Origin: Blautia luti
GTDB taxonomy: Bacteria; Bacillota; Clostridia; Lachnospirales; Lachnospiraceae
Assembly: GCF_033096465.1 (NCBI RefSeq)
Contig: NZ_AP028156.1
Coordinates: 252,001-316,000, forward strand
Length of the DNA: 64,000 bases
Direction: 5' to 3'
Part shown: positions 1 to 8,919 of the stretch, one piece after another
Layout: each line of letters opens with the position of its first letter
How positions within the stretch are numbered: position 1 is the stretch's first letter
Translations under genes and position numbers: made by a program
Notes under the pieces: generated by a model
What the model was told of the DNA's origin: nothing
Seen by the model: the letters and a program-made list of their open reading frames with translations, nothing else
The model's database searches: none

Positions 1-81
1 AATGTAAGAACTGGAAATGTGAAGAGAATTCCAGGTTATGATGGTGAATATGGAAAAATACAACTGTTTGATGAAAATTAA
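1..81 (+). CDS. C-terminal end of an upstream gene (partial)
   Basis: The reading frame is open from base 1 to a TAA at 79-81 and encodes 26 residues ending GKIQLFDEN. The gene starts outside the window. The pattern PGYDGEYG near the end recalls the tail of UvrD-like/PHP-domain helicase-associated proteins of Firmicutes, but 26 residues cannot settle this. About 125 bases without a recognisable gene separate it from the phosphodiesterase gene. Confidence 0.45.
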   Translation, partial: NVRTGNVKRIPGYDGEYGKIQLFDEN

Positions 82-208
82 TGAACCCTGAAAAATGAAT
101 TGCATGTAATCGTATATAAAATTTGTGGAATGTTTTGAAGGAATTAAATGTGAGTTATTTTGGGGTTAGTAATCTGTTCATAGAGAATGATCAGCGAGGA
201 AATGACAT

Positions 209-673
209 ATGAAGAAAATAGGAATTATCTCAGACACTCACGGCCTGCTCAGACCGGAAATACTTGAAATTTTAAAAGACTGCGACTGCATTATCCACGC
301 AGGTGATGTAAACAAACCGGAAATTCTTGATACGTTGCGCATGATGGGTTCCATCTATGTAGTCCGCGGAAATAATGACAAAGACTGGGCAGAGGGAATT
401 GCGAAAACTTTACATTTCACCATAGAAGGCGTGAAATTTTTCATGACCCACAATAAAAAGGACGTAGACTGGGATTTAAAAGATACACAGGTGGTAATCT
501 TCGGACACACCCATAAATATTTCGAAAAAATGATAGACAACCGTCTATGGCTTAACCCGGGAAGCTGCGGTCCCAGACGTTTCGACCAGGAAATCACCAT
601 GGCAGTAATGACAGTTGACAATGGAACTTATCAGTGGGAAAAAATTGCAATGATTCCGGGAAAGGAAAAGTGA
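209..673 (+). CDS. YfcE/MJ0936-family metallophosphoesterase
   Basis: A 154-residue cytosolic phosphodiesterase of the small calcineurin-like family. The metal-binding motifs appear in order: DTHG at residues 9-12, GD near 32-33, GNND near 54-57, a single H near 81 in MTHN, and GHTH near 99-102. This is the full set for a dinuclear metal centre, and the length is typical of the family. Members hydrolyse phosphodiesters in vitro; the physiological substrate is generally unknown. The ATG follows GAGGAAATG-like sequence. It lies about 50-70 bases before the immunity-like gene with no terminator between, so the two may be cotranscribed. Confidence 0.88.
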   Translation: MKKIGIISDTHGLLRPEILEILKDCDCIIHAGDVNKPEILDTLRMMGSIYVVRGNNDKDWAEGIAKTLHFTIEGVKFFMTHNKKDVDWDLKDTQVVIFGHTHKYFEKMIDNRLWLNPGSCGPRRFDQEITMAVMTVDNGTYQWEKIAMIPGKEK

Positions 674-742
674 AATGAAGGTAAAGCAGATAAGTTCGGA
701 GAGAAGAAAAAGAAACATACAGTAATGAAAGTGGGTGACAAT

Positions 743-1690
743 ATGCAGAAGTGGAATGAAATTAGAGATGAGGATTCACTGAAGGAATTTATGGAAAGAG
801 TGTCATTTTTTCATGATAGTTGCATCAAAGAGATGCATTATCTGAGCGGTGCATATGTTAATGAAAATATGGATATGTATCCTGTAAACGATCGCAGGAT
901 CCTGAGAGTAATTATACAACGGCAGTATGAAGAAGATTCAATGATTGAAATGGAATTTCAGGGATTAAAATACTTAAAATTATTTCCGGCAGATGAGCAT
1001 TATACATGCGAAATCCTTGGCTCCAATATAATTCTGAAAGAGGATCGTGTGATCTGGAGTGACTGCGAAGATAAGACAGATCTGGAAGATGGAGATACAG
1101 GAACTTTGGTATGTGCATCTAAACTTCGATGGCGTCCGATTTCCGGATGTATGGGAGAAAAGGAATTTCTTAAAGATGTGGATATAAATCATATTCTGGA
1201 TATGCTGAACTGGAATAATTCCGCAGAAATTCAGGCAGAGGGGCGTCGGTTAGCGGAACATATTAATTGTTTAAGCATTTTTATGCAGCCGATGGGTGAG
1301 CGGTACAATAAAAACATATGGGAAAATTGTGCGCTTATTTTGAGCGGAAAGAAAGACGCTTTATTAGAACCATATTTGCCCGAATTACTGGACTGGATTC
1401 GAGACTTAAACTGGCCGGGAGCAATGATTATTCTGGAAAGACTGAAGAGATTTCGGAATTATGAATGGTTAAGCTGTACGATGAAAGAAAAGATTAAGAT
1501 AGCCTATGTGCTGAATGCGGAACAATGGCTGGATAATCTATTTGAATTGTTCACACAGGAAGAATTGAAAGGGTATTTAGAGGATGAATACTGTCAGAGG
1601 CTTTATGAAGAATATCTGAATGATACAAATCCGGAGAAAGAGGAAAAATATTCTCTGGAGGAATGTAAAAAGGAGTGGGAGCTTACTTAA
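743..1690 (+). CDS. Two-domain immunity-like protein with C-terminal DUF5071
   Basis: About 315 residues, no signal peptide, no membrane segment, acidic overall. The C-terminal half (roughly residues 165-260, with LPELLDWIRDLNWPGA) resembles DUF5071, an all-helical domain common among polymorphic-toxin immunity proteins. The N-terminal half starts with FHDSCIKEMHY, a pattern seen in other small immunity-like families. No toxin gene is adjacent, so the assignment is by resemblance only. I chose the ATG at 743 because GGGTGA precedes it at good spacing; an in-frame ATG at 725 is the alternative. A strong terminator follows the stop. Confidence 0.5.
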   Translation: MQKWNEIRDEDSLKEFMERVSFFHDSCIKEMHYLSGAYVNENMDMYPVNDRRILRVIIQRQYEEDSMIEMEFQGLKYLKLFPADEHYTCEILGSNIILKEDRVIWSDCEDKTDLEDGDTGTLVCASKLRWRPISGCMGEKEFLKDVDINHILDMLNWNNSAEIQAEGRRLAEHINCLSIFMQPMGERYNKNIWENCALILSGKKDALLEPYLPELLDWIRDLNWPGAMIILERLKRFRNYEWLSCTMKEKIKIAYVLNAEQWLDNLFELFTQEELKGYLEDEYCQRLYEEYLNDTNPEKEEKYSLEECKKEWELT

Positions 1691-1710
1691 CGTATTGGAT
1701 TGTCCTCAAA

Positions 1711-1766
1711 AGAAAAAACTTCTTTTTAGAAATCTATCATGATTTTCGAAAAGAAGTTTTTTCTTT
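1711..1766 (+). terminator. Rho-independent terminator
   Basis: A perfect 16-bp stem (1711-1726 with 1749-1764), with A-rich and U-rich arms, ends the transcript of the preceding gene before the mannan locus. The A-rich left arm means it could also stop transcripts on the minus strand. Confidence 0.85.
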
Positions 1767-1813
1767 GTTCTATTTGTCAGTTTTTCCGCTCCTTTTTTGG
1801 TAGATTTGTGGAA

Positions 1814-1856
1814 CTTAAAAAGTTAAGTTGACGGTAGATTAATTATTAAGTATACT
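1814..1856 (+). promoter_or_regulatory. Promoter of the alpha-galactosidase gene with CTTAA/TTAAG half-sites
   Basis: TTGACG at 1828-1833 and TATACT at 1851-1856 are separated by 17 bp, a good vegetative sigma-70 type promoter. Just upstream, CTTAA and TTAAG form an inverted pair (about 1814-1827), and another TTAAG lies inside the spacer. The same half-sites recur at the promoter of the binding-protein gene (5433-5527), so one regulator may control both. The leader runs about 75 bases to the GH36 start. Confidence 0.65.
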
Positions 1857-1936
1857 AAAACCAAAGACAAGAACCTGTATCTTGAAGTACCGTAGAAATG
1901 ATATATACAGCAGGTGTATGACAGAAAGGAGCAGAA

Positions 1937-4129
1937 ATGGCTGTTCATTTTAATGAAGACAAGAAAATCTTCCGTCTGGATACGGAAACAAGTACTTACT
2001 TAATGGGATTAACTCCGGAGGGATATCTGGGACATATTTATTACGGAGACCGTTTATATAAAGCAACAGAGAATTACATGCTGCGTATGGAAGAGCCGCC
2101 GTACACACCATCTGTAAACAAGAGAGAGAAATCTGCCTTTCTGGACAGCTTTCCCATGGAATATCCCACAGGCGGAATCGGAGATTACCGTGAAAGCTGC
2201 CTGAATGTGCGCAATGAAGCAGGCCAGATGGGATGCGAGATCCACTATGTTTCCCACGAAATCTACAATGGCAAAAAAACACTCAAAGGACTTCCTGCAT
2301 CTTTCGGCACAGAGGAAGAAGTGCAGACTCTGGATATCCTCTGTGAAGATGAGATTCTGGGACTGCAGGTAGTGTTAAGCTATTCTGTATTTGAAAAAGA
2401 GAATGTGATCACCAGAAGCGTGAAATTAATTAATAAGGGCGATCAGAAGCTTAAAATTGAGAAAATCTACAGTGCCTGCCTGGATATGGATAACGAGAAC
2501 TTTGAGATGCTGACACTTCATGGCTCCTGGGCGAGAGAACGCCATATTCAGCAGGGACCGCTCCGTTATGGAAAACAGATGGTATCCTCCACAAAGGGAG
2601 AATCCAGTCATCAGGAGCATCCGTTCTTAGCTCTGATAACACCGGGAACCACTCAGCAGCAGGGCAAAGTTTACGGAATGCATTTCGTATATTCCGGAAA
2701 CTTTATCGGACAGGCAGAGTTAAACCAGTTTGATTCTGTACGTACAGTTATGGGTATCAGCAAAGAAGAATTCGGCTGGATCCTGAAAGCGGGAGAAGAG
2801 TTCCAGGCGCCGGAAGTTGTTATGACTTATTCCCATGAAGGTCTGGGAGAAATGACCAGAAGCTATCATGATTTCTACAGAAACCACATGATCAGAAGCA
2901 AATATCTTCATAAGAAGAGACCAATCCTGATCAACAACTGGGAAGCCACCTACTTTGATTTCAACACTGATAAACTGTTAGATATCGCAAGAGAAGCGAA
3001 GTCCTGCGGCATTGAGATGCTGGTTATGGATGACGGCTGGTTTGGCGTTAGAAACAGTGATAACTGTTCTCTTGGCGACTGGAAAGTTAACACAGACAAG
3101 ATCACAGGCGGACTGAAATATCTGGTAGATGAAGTAAACAAGATCGGCCTTGAGTTTGGTATCTGGTTTGAGCCGGAGATGATTTCTCCTAACTCTGATC
3201 TTTATAGGGCGCATCCGGAATGGGCAATCCAAATTCCTGGAAGAGAAGCAACACAGAGCAGGCAGCAGTACGTGCTTGATCTTTCCAGACCGGAAGTGCT
3301 GGATTATGTATATGAAAGCGTGGCTTCTATCTTAAGAAGTGCCAATATTGTTTATGTGAAATGGGATATGAACCGTCAGTTAAGTGATCTGGGAAGCACT
3401 TATCTGGGAGCGGAAGAGCAGCAGGAACTTTTCCATCGTTATGTTCTGGGGGTTTATGCACTGCAGGAGAGACTGGTTACAGAATTTCCTGATCTCCTTC
3501 TGGAAAACTGCTCCGGAGGTGGTGCACGTTTCGACCCGGGTATGTTATACTATAGTCCACAGATTTGGTGTTCCGATGACACAGATGCCATCGAGCGTCT
3601 GATGATCCAGGAAGGAACTTCCCTGATTTATCCGTTATCTACCATGGGTGCTCATGTGAGTGACTGTCCGAATCATGCAGTTGGCCGTGTGACACCGTTT
3701 GAAACAAGAGGGCATGTAGCACTGGCCGGTACTTTCGGATATGAGCTGGATGTAACTAAGATTCCGGAAGAAGACAGAAAGATGATTCCGGAACAGACAA
3801 AGATGTACCATAAATATCATGAACTGGTACGCGAGGGTGACTACTACAGGATTGCTTCCTACAGAGAGAATCATCTGTATGACTGCTGGGCAGTAGCTGC
3901 CAAAGATAAGAGTGAAGTTCTGGTAACTTACGTGCATGTACTGAGCACACCCAATGCTCACAGCAGAAGAATCTTCCTTCAGGGATTTGATCCGGAAGCT
4001 GTTTATGCACTGGAAGGAACAGATGAGAAATATACAGGTGAAATGCTGATGAAGTGTGGATTCCTTGTAAAAGGATTCTGGGGAGATTTCAGGAGTAAGC
4101 TGTATCATTTTGTGAAAGTAAACGAGTAA
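1937..4129 (+). CDS. GH36 alpha-galactosidase
   Basis: A 730-residue cytosolic retaining alpha-galactosidase; no signal peptide. It has the N-terminal beta-sandwich, a TIM barrel from about residue 330, and a C-terminal beta domain. The nucleophile Asp477 lies in VKWDMNR and the acid/base Asp547 in CSDDTDA; their 70-residue spacing matches characterised GH36 enzymes. Length is typical. As first gene of the mannan locus it should strip alpha-1,6-galactose from imported galactomannan or galactoglucomannan oligosaccharides; raffinose-type sugars are also possible substrates. The start follows AAAGGAGC. It has its own promoter. Confidence 0.93.
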   Translation: MAVHFNEDKKIFRLDTETSTYLMGLTPEGYLGHIYYGDRLYKATENYMLRMEEPPYTPSVNKREKSAFLDSFPMEYPTGGIGDYRESCLNVRNEAGQMGCEIHYVSHEIYNGKKTLKGLPASFGTEEEVQTLDILCEDEILGLQVVLSYSVFEKENVITRSVKLINKGDQKLKIEKIYSACLDMDNENFEMLTLHGSWARERHIQQGPLRYGKQMVSSTKGESSHQEHPFLALITPGTTQQQGKVYGMHFVYSGNFIGQAELNQFDSVRTVMGISKEEFGWILKAGEEFQAPEVVMTYSHEGLGEMTRSYHDFYRNHMIRSKYLHKKRPILINNWEATYFDFNTDKLLDIAREAKSCGIEMLVMDDGWFGVRNSDNCSLGDWKVNTDKITGGLKYLVDEVNKIGLEFGIWFEPEMISPNSDLYRAHPEWAIQIPGREATQSRQQYVLDLSRPEVLDYVYESVASILRSANIVYVKWDMNRQLSDLGSTYLGAEEQQELFHRYVLGVYALQERLVTEFPDLLLENCSGGGARFDPGMLYYSPQIWCSDDTDAIERLMIQEGTSLIYPLSTMGAHVSDCPNHAVGRVTPFETRGHVALAGTFGYELDVTKIPEEDRKMIPEQTKMYHKYHELVREGDYYRIASYRENHLYDCWAVAAKDKSEVLVTYVHVLSTPNAHSRRIFLQGFDPEAVYALEGTDEKYTGEMLMKCGFLVKGFWGDFRSKLYHFVKVNE

Positions 4130-4271
4130 GAGCTGAAAAATACTGTTTGAAGTTTGGCTAATGTTGGGGACGAGAAAGTTATGAGTGCAAATGTTTTCCC
4201 GTTACAGAACATCTCACTTACCGTACAGTATGAGAAACAGTAAACAAAAACAAGAAAGGAAATGTAATGGG

Positions 4272-5282
4272 ATGGGGAAAGTAAGAATGGCTGATATTGC
4301 CGCAAAGGTAGGGGTCAGTACAGTGACAGTCCACAACGCTTTGACCGGCAATAAGGGCGTCAGTGATGAGATGCGGGAGAAAATCCAAAAGGTGGCAGAT
4401 GAGCTGGGTTATCATCAGATGACGGCAGCAGCCAAGCGTGAAAGAAATAAAGGTGGCCTGCGCAATATCGGTGTCATTATTTCAGAGAAATATTTGGCGG
4501 CATATACTACTTTTTACTGGAAAATGTATCAGGAGCTTGTTTTGGTTGCTGCTGATAAGAATTGCATGGCTGCAGTGGAAATACTGAAGCAGGATATGGA
4601 GGAGAATTTTATCCTTCCGAGAATTCAGGAAGAACATACCGTAGATGCTCTGATCGTAATGGGGGAAATCAGCAGGGAATATATTCATTTTATGAAGAAA
4701 CATACTGATGTGCCGGTAATATTTCTGGATTTCTATGACAAAGAGCTGGCTAAAGATGCAGTTATTGCAGATAACTTCTATGGAATGTACCTGATGACAG
4801 GATATCTGTTTGAACAGGGATTTACAAAGATGGCCTATGTTGGTTCTATTCATGTGACCAGCAGTATCATGGATCGTTACTGCGGTTTTTATAAAGCACA
4901 GTTAGAACATGGAAGGGTTCTTCCGGAGGAATGGTTGATCGAAGACCGTGATGAAAAAGGTTATATGGACATTAAGCTGCCGGAGCATATGCCGGAAGCC
5001 TTTGTCTGTAACTGTGACCTTGCAGCAGGGTTGTTGATCGTGGAATTGGAGAAACAGGGATATCGTGTACCGGAGGATGTTTCCGTAGTCGGTTTCGATA
5101 ATTACCTGTATCCTGGATTCCCGGATAAAAAAATTACCAGTTATGAGGTAAATACCCAGGTAATGGTGAAGGTTGCACTGGAAAAGGCATTGAAACAGAT
5201 TAAGAACCCTGCTTCGGGACGAGGCCTGAGCGTTGTTTCCGGAAAGATCGTAGAGAAGGAAAGTGTACGGAAAAAGATTTAA
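4272..5282 (+). CDS. LacI-family transcriptional regulator with unusual recognition helix
   Basis: 336 residues. N-terminal helix-turn-helix (MADIAAKVGVSTVTVHNALT) is followed by a periplasmic-binding-protein-like sensor domain ending in SVVGFDNYLYPG. The recognition helix reads TVTVHNAL where most LacI proteins have TVSRVL or similar, which suggests an unusual operator. I chose ATG 4272 because the HTH begins six residues later and AAGGA precedes it at about 11 bases; an open frame back to 4185 encodes non-conserved sequence. It lies between the GH36 gene and the importer operon, so it probably senses a mannooligosaccharide or its breakdown product. Confidence 0.88.
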   Translation: MGKVRMADIAAKVGVSTVTVHNALTGNKGVSDEMREKIQKVADELGYHQMTAAAKRERNKGGLRNIGVIISEKYLAAYTTFYWKMYQELVLVAADKNCMAAVEILKQDMEENFILPRIQEEHTVDALIVMGEISREYIHFMKKHTDVPVIFLDFYDKELAKDAVIADNFYGMYLMTGYLFEQGFTKMAYVGSIHVTSSIMDRYCGFYKAQLEHGRVLPEEWLIEDRDEKGYMDIKLPEHMPEAFVCNCDLAAGLLIVELEKQGYRVPEDVSVVGFDNYLYPGFPDKKITSYEVNTQVMVKVALEKALKQIKNPASGRGLSVVSGKIVEKESVRKKI

Positions 5283-5360
5283 CGGAAATTTGAAAATTAA
5301 ATATAAAATTAAATATAGAACATAAAAACAAGTTGTTAAAAATTAAATATTAATAATTGA

Positions 5361-5407
5361 AGCTTGCAGGAAAATCAAGAAAAGTGGTTTGCCTGTGAGC
5401 TTTTTTA
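5361..5407 (+). terminator. Rho-independent terminator after the LacI gene
   Basis: An imperfect stem (5361-5370 with 5392-5401, two wobble pairs) is followed by a run of T. It separates the regulator transcript from the importer operon. Confidence 0.65.
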
Positions 5408-5432
5408 TTGTGATAAATATACAAAAATAGAA

Positions 5433-5527
5433 CTTAAATATTTCATAGTATTAACAAAAAAGGTTATTTAAGTATTTTTTGACTTGATATTTAAGCTAAT
5501 TATGGTAAGATTAAATCAACTTAAATA
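5433..5527. promoter_or_regulatory. Mirrored array of four CTTAAATA/TATTTAAG sites
   Basis: The 8-mer CTTAAATA occurs at 5433-5440 and 5520-5527, and its reverse complement TATTTAAG at 5465-5472 and 5488-5495. Start-to-start distances are 32, 23 and 32, so the array is symmetric. The two inner sites flank the -35 box and the last lies just downstream of the -10 box. This is the layout of a multi-site operator controlling the importer operon. Confidence 0.6.
5479..5506 (+). promoter_or_regulatory. Promoter of the mannooligosaccharide importer operon
   Basis: TTGACT at 5479-5484 and a TATGGT-like -10 at 5501-5506 are spaced by 16 bp. The -10 is weak, which fits a regulated promoter. The leader is roughly 90 bases and contains little recognisable structure. 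Confidence 0.5.
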
Positions 5528-5599
5528 AAGACATAGTTAACAAGGAATTTTGCAGAATGCCCGGGAGTCTGCAAGCTCAAAATTGAAAGGAGAGAAAAC

Positions 5600-6955
5600 A
5601 TGAAAACAAGAATGTTAAGAAAAGCTGTTGCAACAACAGTAGCTGCAACAATGGTTTTATCTGTTCCGGTTTATGCAAAAGAGGATAAGAAGGTAACAAT
5701 TGACCAGATTGAACTTGGAAAAGATTACACAGATATCAAAGCTGACCTGAAGTTCCTTACACACAAGACAGATATTGTGGATACTGTATTCAAAGGATAT
5801 GTGGAAGAGTTCCAGAAGCTGTATCCGAATGTAAACATTGAATATGAAGGAATCACAGATTATGCAAATGATGTTGCCATGCGTCTTTCAACAGGAGATT
5901 GGGGAGACATCTGTATGGTTCCTACTACGGTAGATAAAGATGAACTGGAAAATTATTTTGTAAGTTTAGGAGACAAAGATTCCCTTTCAAAAATCTATGA
6001 AAGTAATATGCTGAACAATTTTGCATTTGGCGACCAGGTTTATGGTGTTCCGTCCATGGCTAATGTACAGGGAATTGTTTACAACAAGGCAGTGTTTAAA
6101 GAAGCAGGAATTACAGAGCTTCCAAAAACACCGGATGAGTTCCTTGATGATCTTCAGAAAATCAAAGATAACACAGACGCGATCCCGCTGTATACAAACT
6201 TTGCAGCAGGCTGGACTATGACAGCATGGGATGCCTACATTGACGGCGGTGCAACAGGTGATCCGGATTTCGTAAACAACGTCCTCTGTAAAGGAAAAGA
6301 TCCATTCTCTGACAGAGGAGACGGAACTGGCCCATATGCTGTTTACAATACACTTTATGAAGCTGTAAGCAGAGGTCTTACAGAGGATGATCCGACAACA
6401 ACTGACTGGGAAGGAAGCAAAGGTATGCTTAATAACGGTCAGATCGGATGCATGGCACTTGGCTCCTGGTCTGTAACACAGATGCAGCAGGCCGGCGATC
6501 ATGCAGATGATATCGGATATATGACATTCCCGATTACAGTAGATGGCAAACAGTATGCAGCAGCAGGTCCTGACTACTGCTACGGAATTAACTGCAACAG
6601 CTCTGAAGATCAGCAGATCGCAGCAATGTGCTACATAAAATGGCTGGTAGAAGAATCCGGATTTTCTCAGAGTGAGGGTGGTCTTTCTATTGTAACAGGC
6701 AGTGAATATCCTGAAGCTTTAAAGGATATGGAAGGTGTAGAGCTTGTTGTTAACAATCCTGCTCCGGAAGGGGAAGAGAACTTATGGAATGATATCAACA
6801 ATGATTCTGAGCTTGGTATTAATGTATCTGGTGCTGTTCCTACTGAAGTTGTAGAGTCTGCAGTTACAGGAGACAAGACAATGGATGATCTGGTACAGGA
6901 ATGGAATGAAAAGTGGACATCTGCACAGGAAAATAACGGAATTACAGTTGATTAA
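5600..6955 (+). CDS. Extracellular sugar-binding protein of ABC importer (mannooligosaccharide type)
   Basis: 451 residues, family 1 extracellular solute-binding fold. Residues 1-26 form a signal peptide with a cleavage site after VYA. There is no lipobox cysteine, although binding proteins of Gram-positive bacteria are usually lipoproteins. The mature part has the usual two-lobe pattern with many aromatic residues able to stack on sugar rings. It is the first gene of the importer operon, followed by two permease genes and the GH130 gene; this context points to beta-mannooligosaccharides as ligand. GAAAGGAG precedes the ATG, leaving little doubt about the start. Confidence 0.88.
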   Translation: MKTRMLRKAVATTVAATMVLSVPVYAKEDKKVTIDQIELGKDYTDIKADLKFLTHKTDIVDTVFKGYVEEFQKLYPNVNIEYEGITDYANDVAMRLSTGDWGDICMVPTTVDKDELENYFVSLGDKDSLSKIYESNMLNNFAFGDQVYGVPSMANVQGIVYNKAVFKEAGITELPKTPDEFLDDLQKIKDNTDAIPLYTNFAAGWTMTAWDAYIDGGATGDPDFVNNVLCKGKDPFSDRGDGTGPYAVYNTLYEAVSRGLTEDDPTTTDWEGSKGMLNNGQIGCMALGSWSVTQMQQAGDHADDIGYMTFPITVDGKQYAAAGPDYCYGINCNSSEDQQIAAMCYIKWLVEESGFSQSEGGLSIVTGSEYPEALKDMEGVELVVNNPAPEGEENLWNDINNDSELGINVSGAVPTEVVESAVTGDKTMDDLVQEWNEKWTSAQENNGITVD

Positions 6956-7052
6956 TAAATGACCTGTGATCCTTTACAGGAGGTTTTGGAAACATTACAA
7001 ATGGCAGGGTGAAAGATCCCTGTCATTTCTTTGGGAGAAAGGAGAGAAATTC

Positions 7053-8030
7053 ATGAAACAGAAGAATGGATTTGTTCGCTGGATACAATCGGGAAAAGTA
7101 AACCGTAATCTCTGTATTTTTACATTTATGCTGGTACCACTGCTCCTGCTTATTGTATTTACTTATATTCCATTTGGAAAAATGGTACAGTTCAGTTTTT
7201 ATGATATGAAATATATCGGGGCACGTAAATTTGTAGGCTGGAAAAATTATATAGATGTGTTTACCAGAGATGATTGTTTCCGGGCTTTGAAGATCAGCCT
7301 TTACTACATATTTGCCTCTTTTATCCAGTTAGGACTTGCTCTTTATTTTGCAACTATTCTGAGTTTCAAAACAAAATGCAGCGGTTTATTCAAAGGATTT
7401 ATGTTTTTCCCATATCTGGTATGTGGTATTGCAGTAGGCTTCGTATTTAAATTCTTCTATACCAGAGGCTTCGTTCTTGATACCGTACTTCAGTGGTGCG
7501 GCTTTCAGCTGGATAATCTTCCTTACTGGCTGAAGGATACACGTATTAACAATATTTCAGTAGCTGCCACCTCTATCTGGAGATATATGGGACAGCAGAT
7601 GGTACTGTTCATCGGTGCGATCATGTCTGTGGATTCTTCTCTTTATGAAGCAGCTGCGATTGACGGCGCAAACGGATGGGCGAAATTCCGTTATGTAATC
7701 CTTCCAAGCATTAAAACAATCGTTGTATTAAATATGATTCTTTCCATTACTGGTTCTCTGAGTGTATTCGAGCCACCTTATGTTATTACAGGCGGTAACT
7801 TTGGAACAGGAAGTTACTTTGTAATCATGAATAAACTGGCACATGAAAATCAGAAGGTTGGTCTTGCATCTGCAATGGCGATTGTATTACTGGTTCTGAT
7901 CATGATTGCTACAGCTATCCAGAAATGGGTTGAAAGATACTTCTTCGGAGTTGGTGATCAGGAAGCGATCAGAACAGTCAGAAAGCGTGAGAAACGTCTG
8001 GCTATGGAAGCGAAAGGGGGCACACACTGA
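7053..8030 (+). CDS. ABC sugar importer permease, MalF/UgpA type
   Basis: 325 residues with six predicted membrane segments. The cytoplasmic EAA loop reads EAAAIDGANGWAKFRYVILP, the docking site for the ATPase. I chose ATG 7053, preceded by AAAGGAG; the open frame extends upstream to 6966 without conserved sequence. The stop overlaps the next start (TGATGA). No ATPase gene is present in the window, as is common for this importer class, where a shared MsmK-type ATPase serves many importers. Confidence 0.92.
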   Translation: MKQKNGFVRWIQSGKVNRNLCIFTFMLVPLLLLIVFTYIPFGKMVQFSFYDMKYIGARKFVGWKNYIDVFTRDDCFRALKISLYYIFASFIQLGLALYFATILSFKTKCSGLFKGFMFFPYLVCGIAVGFVFKFFYTRGFVLDTVLQWCGFQLDNLPYWLKDTRINNISVAATSIWRYMGQQMVLFIGAIMSVDSSLYEAAAIDGANGWAKFRYVILPSIKTIVVLNMILSITGSLSVFEPPYVITGGNFGTGSYFVIMNKLAHENQKVGLASAMAIVLLVLIMIATAIQKWVERYFFGVGDQEAIRTVRKREKRLAMEAKGGTH

Positions 8031-8875
8031 TGACAGCAGCGAAATTAAAAAAAGGAATCCTGGTTGTGTTAAAGTATTTCACTTTGATCCTGGGTGCATT
8101 TGTGTCAATACTTCCGCTGGTTGTGTGTGTGATCACAGCGTTTAAAAGTCCGGAAGAGTATGCTTCCACCAATGTTATGACACTTCCCAAGAGCTGGACA
8201 TATGTTGAAAACTTTATCCAGGCATGGAAACAGGCAAACATGGGTGTTGCTTTCAGAAACTCTTTTATCATCCTGGTATTTGTACTGGCCGGTTCTATCC
8301 TGACAGGCTCTATGATCGCATATGTACTGAGCCGTTTTAAATTCAAAGGAAACGGACTGATCAGAAATCTGTTCCTTTTTGCATCCCTGCTTCCAGGTAT
8401 TGCCATGCAGGTATCTGTATATCAGATCATGTACACCATTGGATGGATCAACTTCCTTCCTGGATACATCATAATGATGTGCGGAACAGATATTATATCT
8501 ATTTACATATTTATCCAGTTCTTTGAAAATATCTCCACTGCACTGGATGAATCAGCAATCATGGATGGATGTACCTACTTTGGTGTATTCTTCCGAATTT
8601 TATTCCCGCTGCTGAAACCGGCGATCATAACAGTTATGATCCTGAAGGGTGTTGGCGTATATAACGAATACTATAATGCGAACCTTTACCTGCAGGACAA
8701 AAACCATCTGGTTACAGTAGCTACTTCACTTTTTAAATTTACAGGACCGCTGGGAAATCAGTACAACTATATCTGCGCAGGCGTCATTATCACTATGCTT
8801 CCGGCTCTGATCGTGTTTATTCTCTGCCAGAAACAGATTTACAGTGGACTGACACAGGGTGCTGTAAAAGGCTGA
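8030..8875 (+). CDS. ABC sugar importer permease, MalG/UgpE type
   Basis: 281 residues, six membrane segments, EAA loop ESAIMDGCTYFGVFFRILFP. Its ATG overlaps the stop of the previous permease gene, so the pair is translationally coupled and forms the heterodimeric channel. The GH130 gene follows after about 45 bases, in the same transcript. Confidence 0.92.
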   Translation: MTAAKLKKGILVVLKYFTLILGAFVSILPLVVCVITAFKSPEEYASTNVMTLPKSWTYVENFIQAWKQANMGVAFRNSFIILVFVLAGSILTGSMIAYVLSRFKFKGNGLIRNLFLFASLLPGIAMQVSVYQIMYTIGWINFLPGYIIMMCGTDIISIYIFIQFFENISTALDESAIMDGCTYFGVFFRILFPLLKPAIITVMILKGVGVYNEYYNANLYLQDKNHLVTVATSLFKFTGPLGNQYNYICAGVIITMLPALIVFILCQKQIYSGLTQGAVKG

Positions 8876-8919
8876 TATTACTATGAATACTAACAATAAC
8901 TAACAGGAGGATTATTTAA

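Noticed and set aside
5600..8875. Missing ATPase gene in both sugar importers as a sign of decay
   Set aside because: Importers of this class commonly use a shared ATPase encoded elsewhere.
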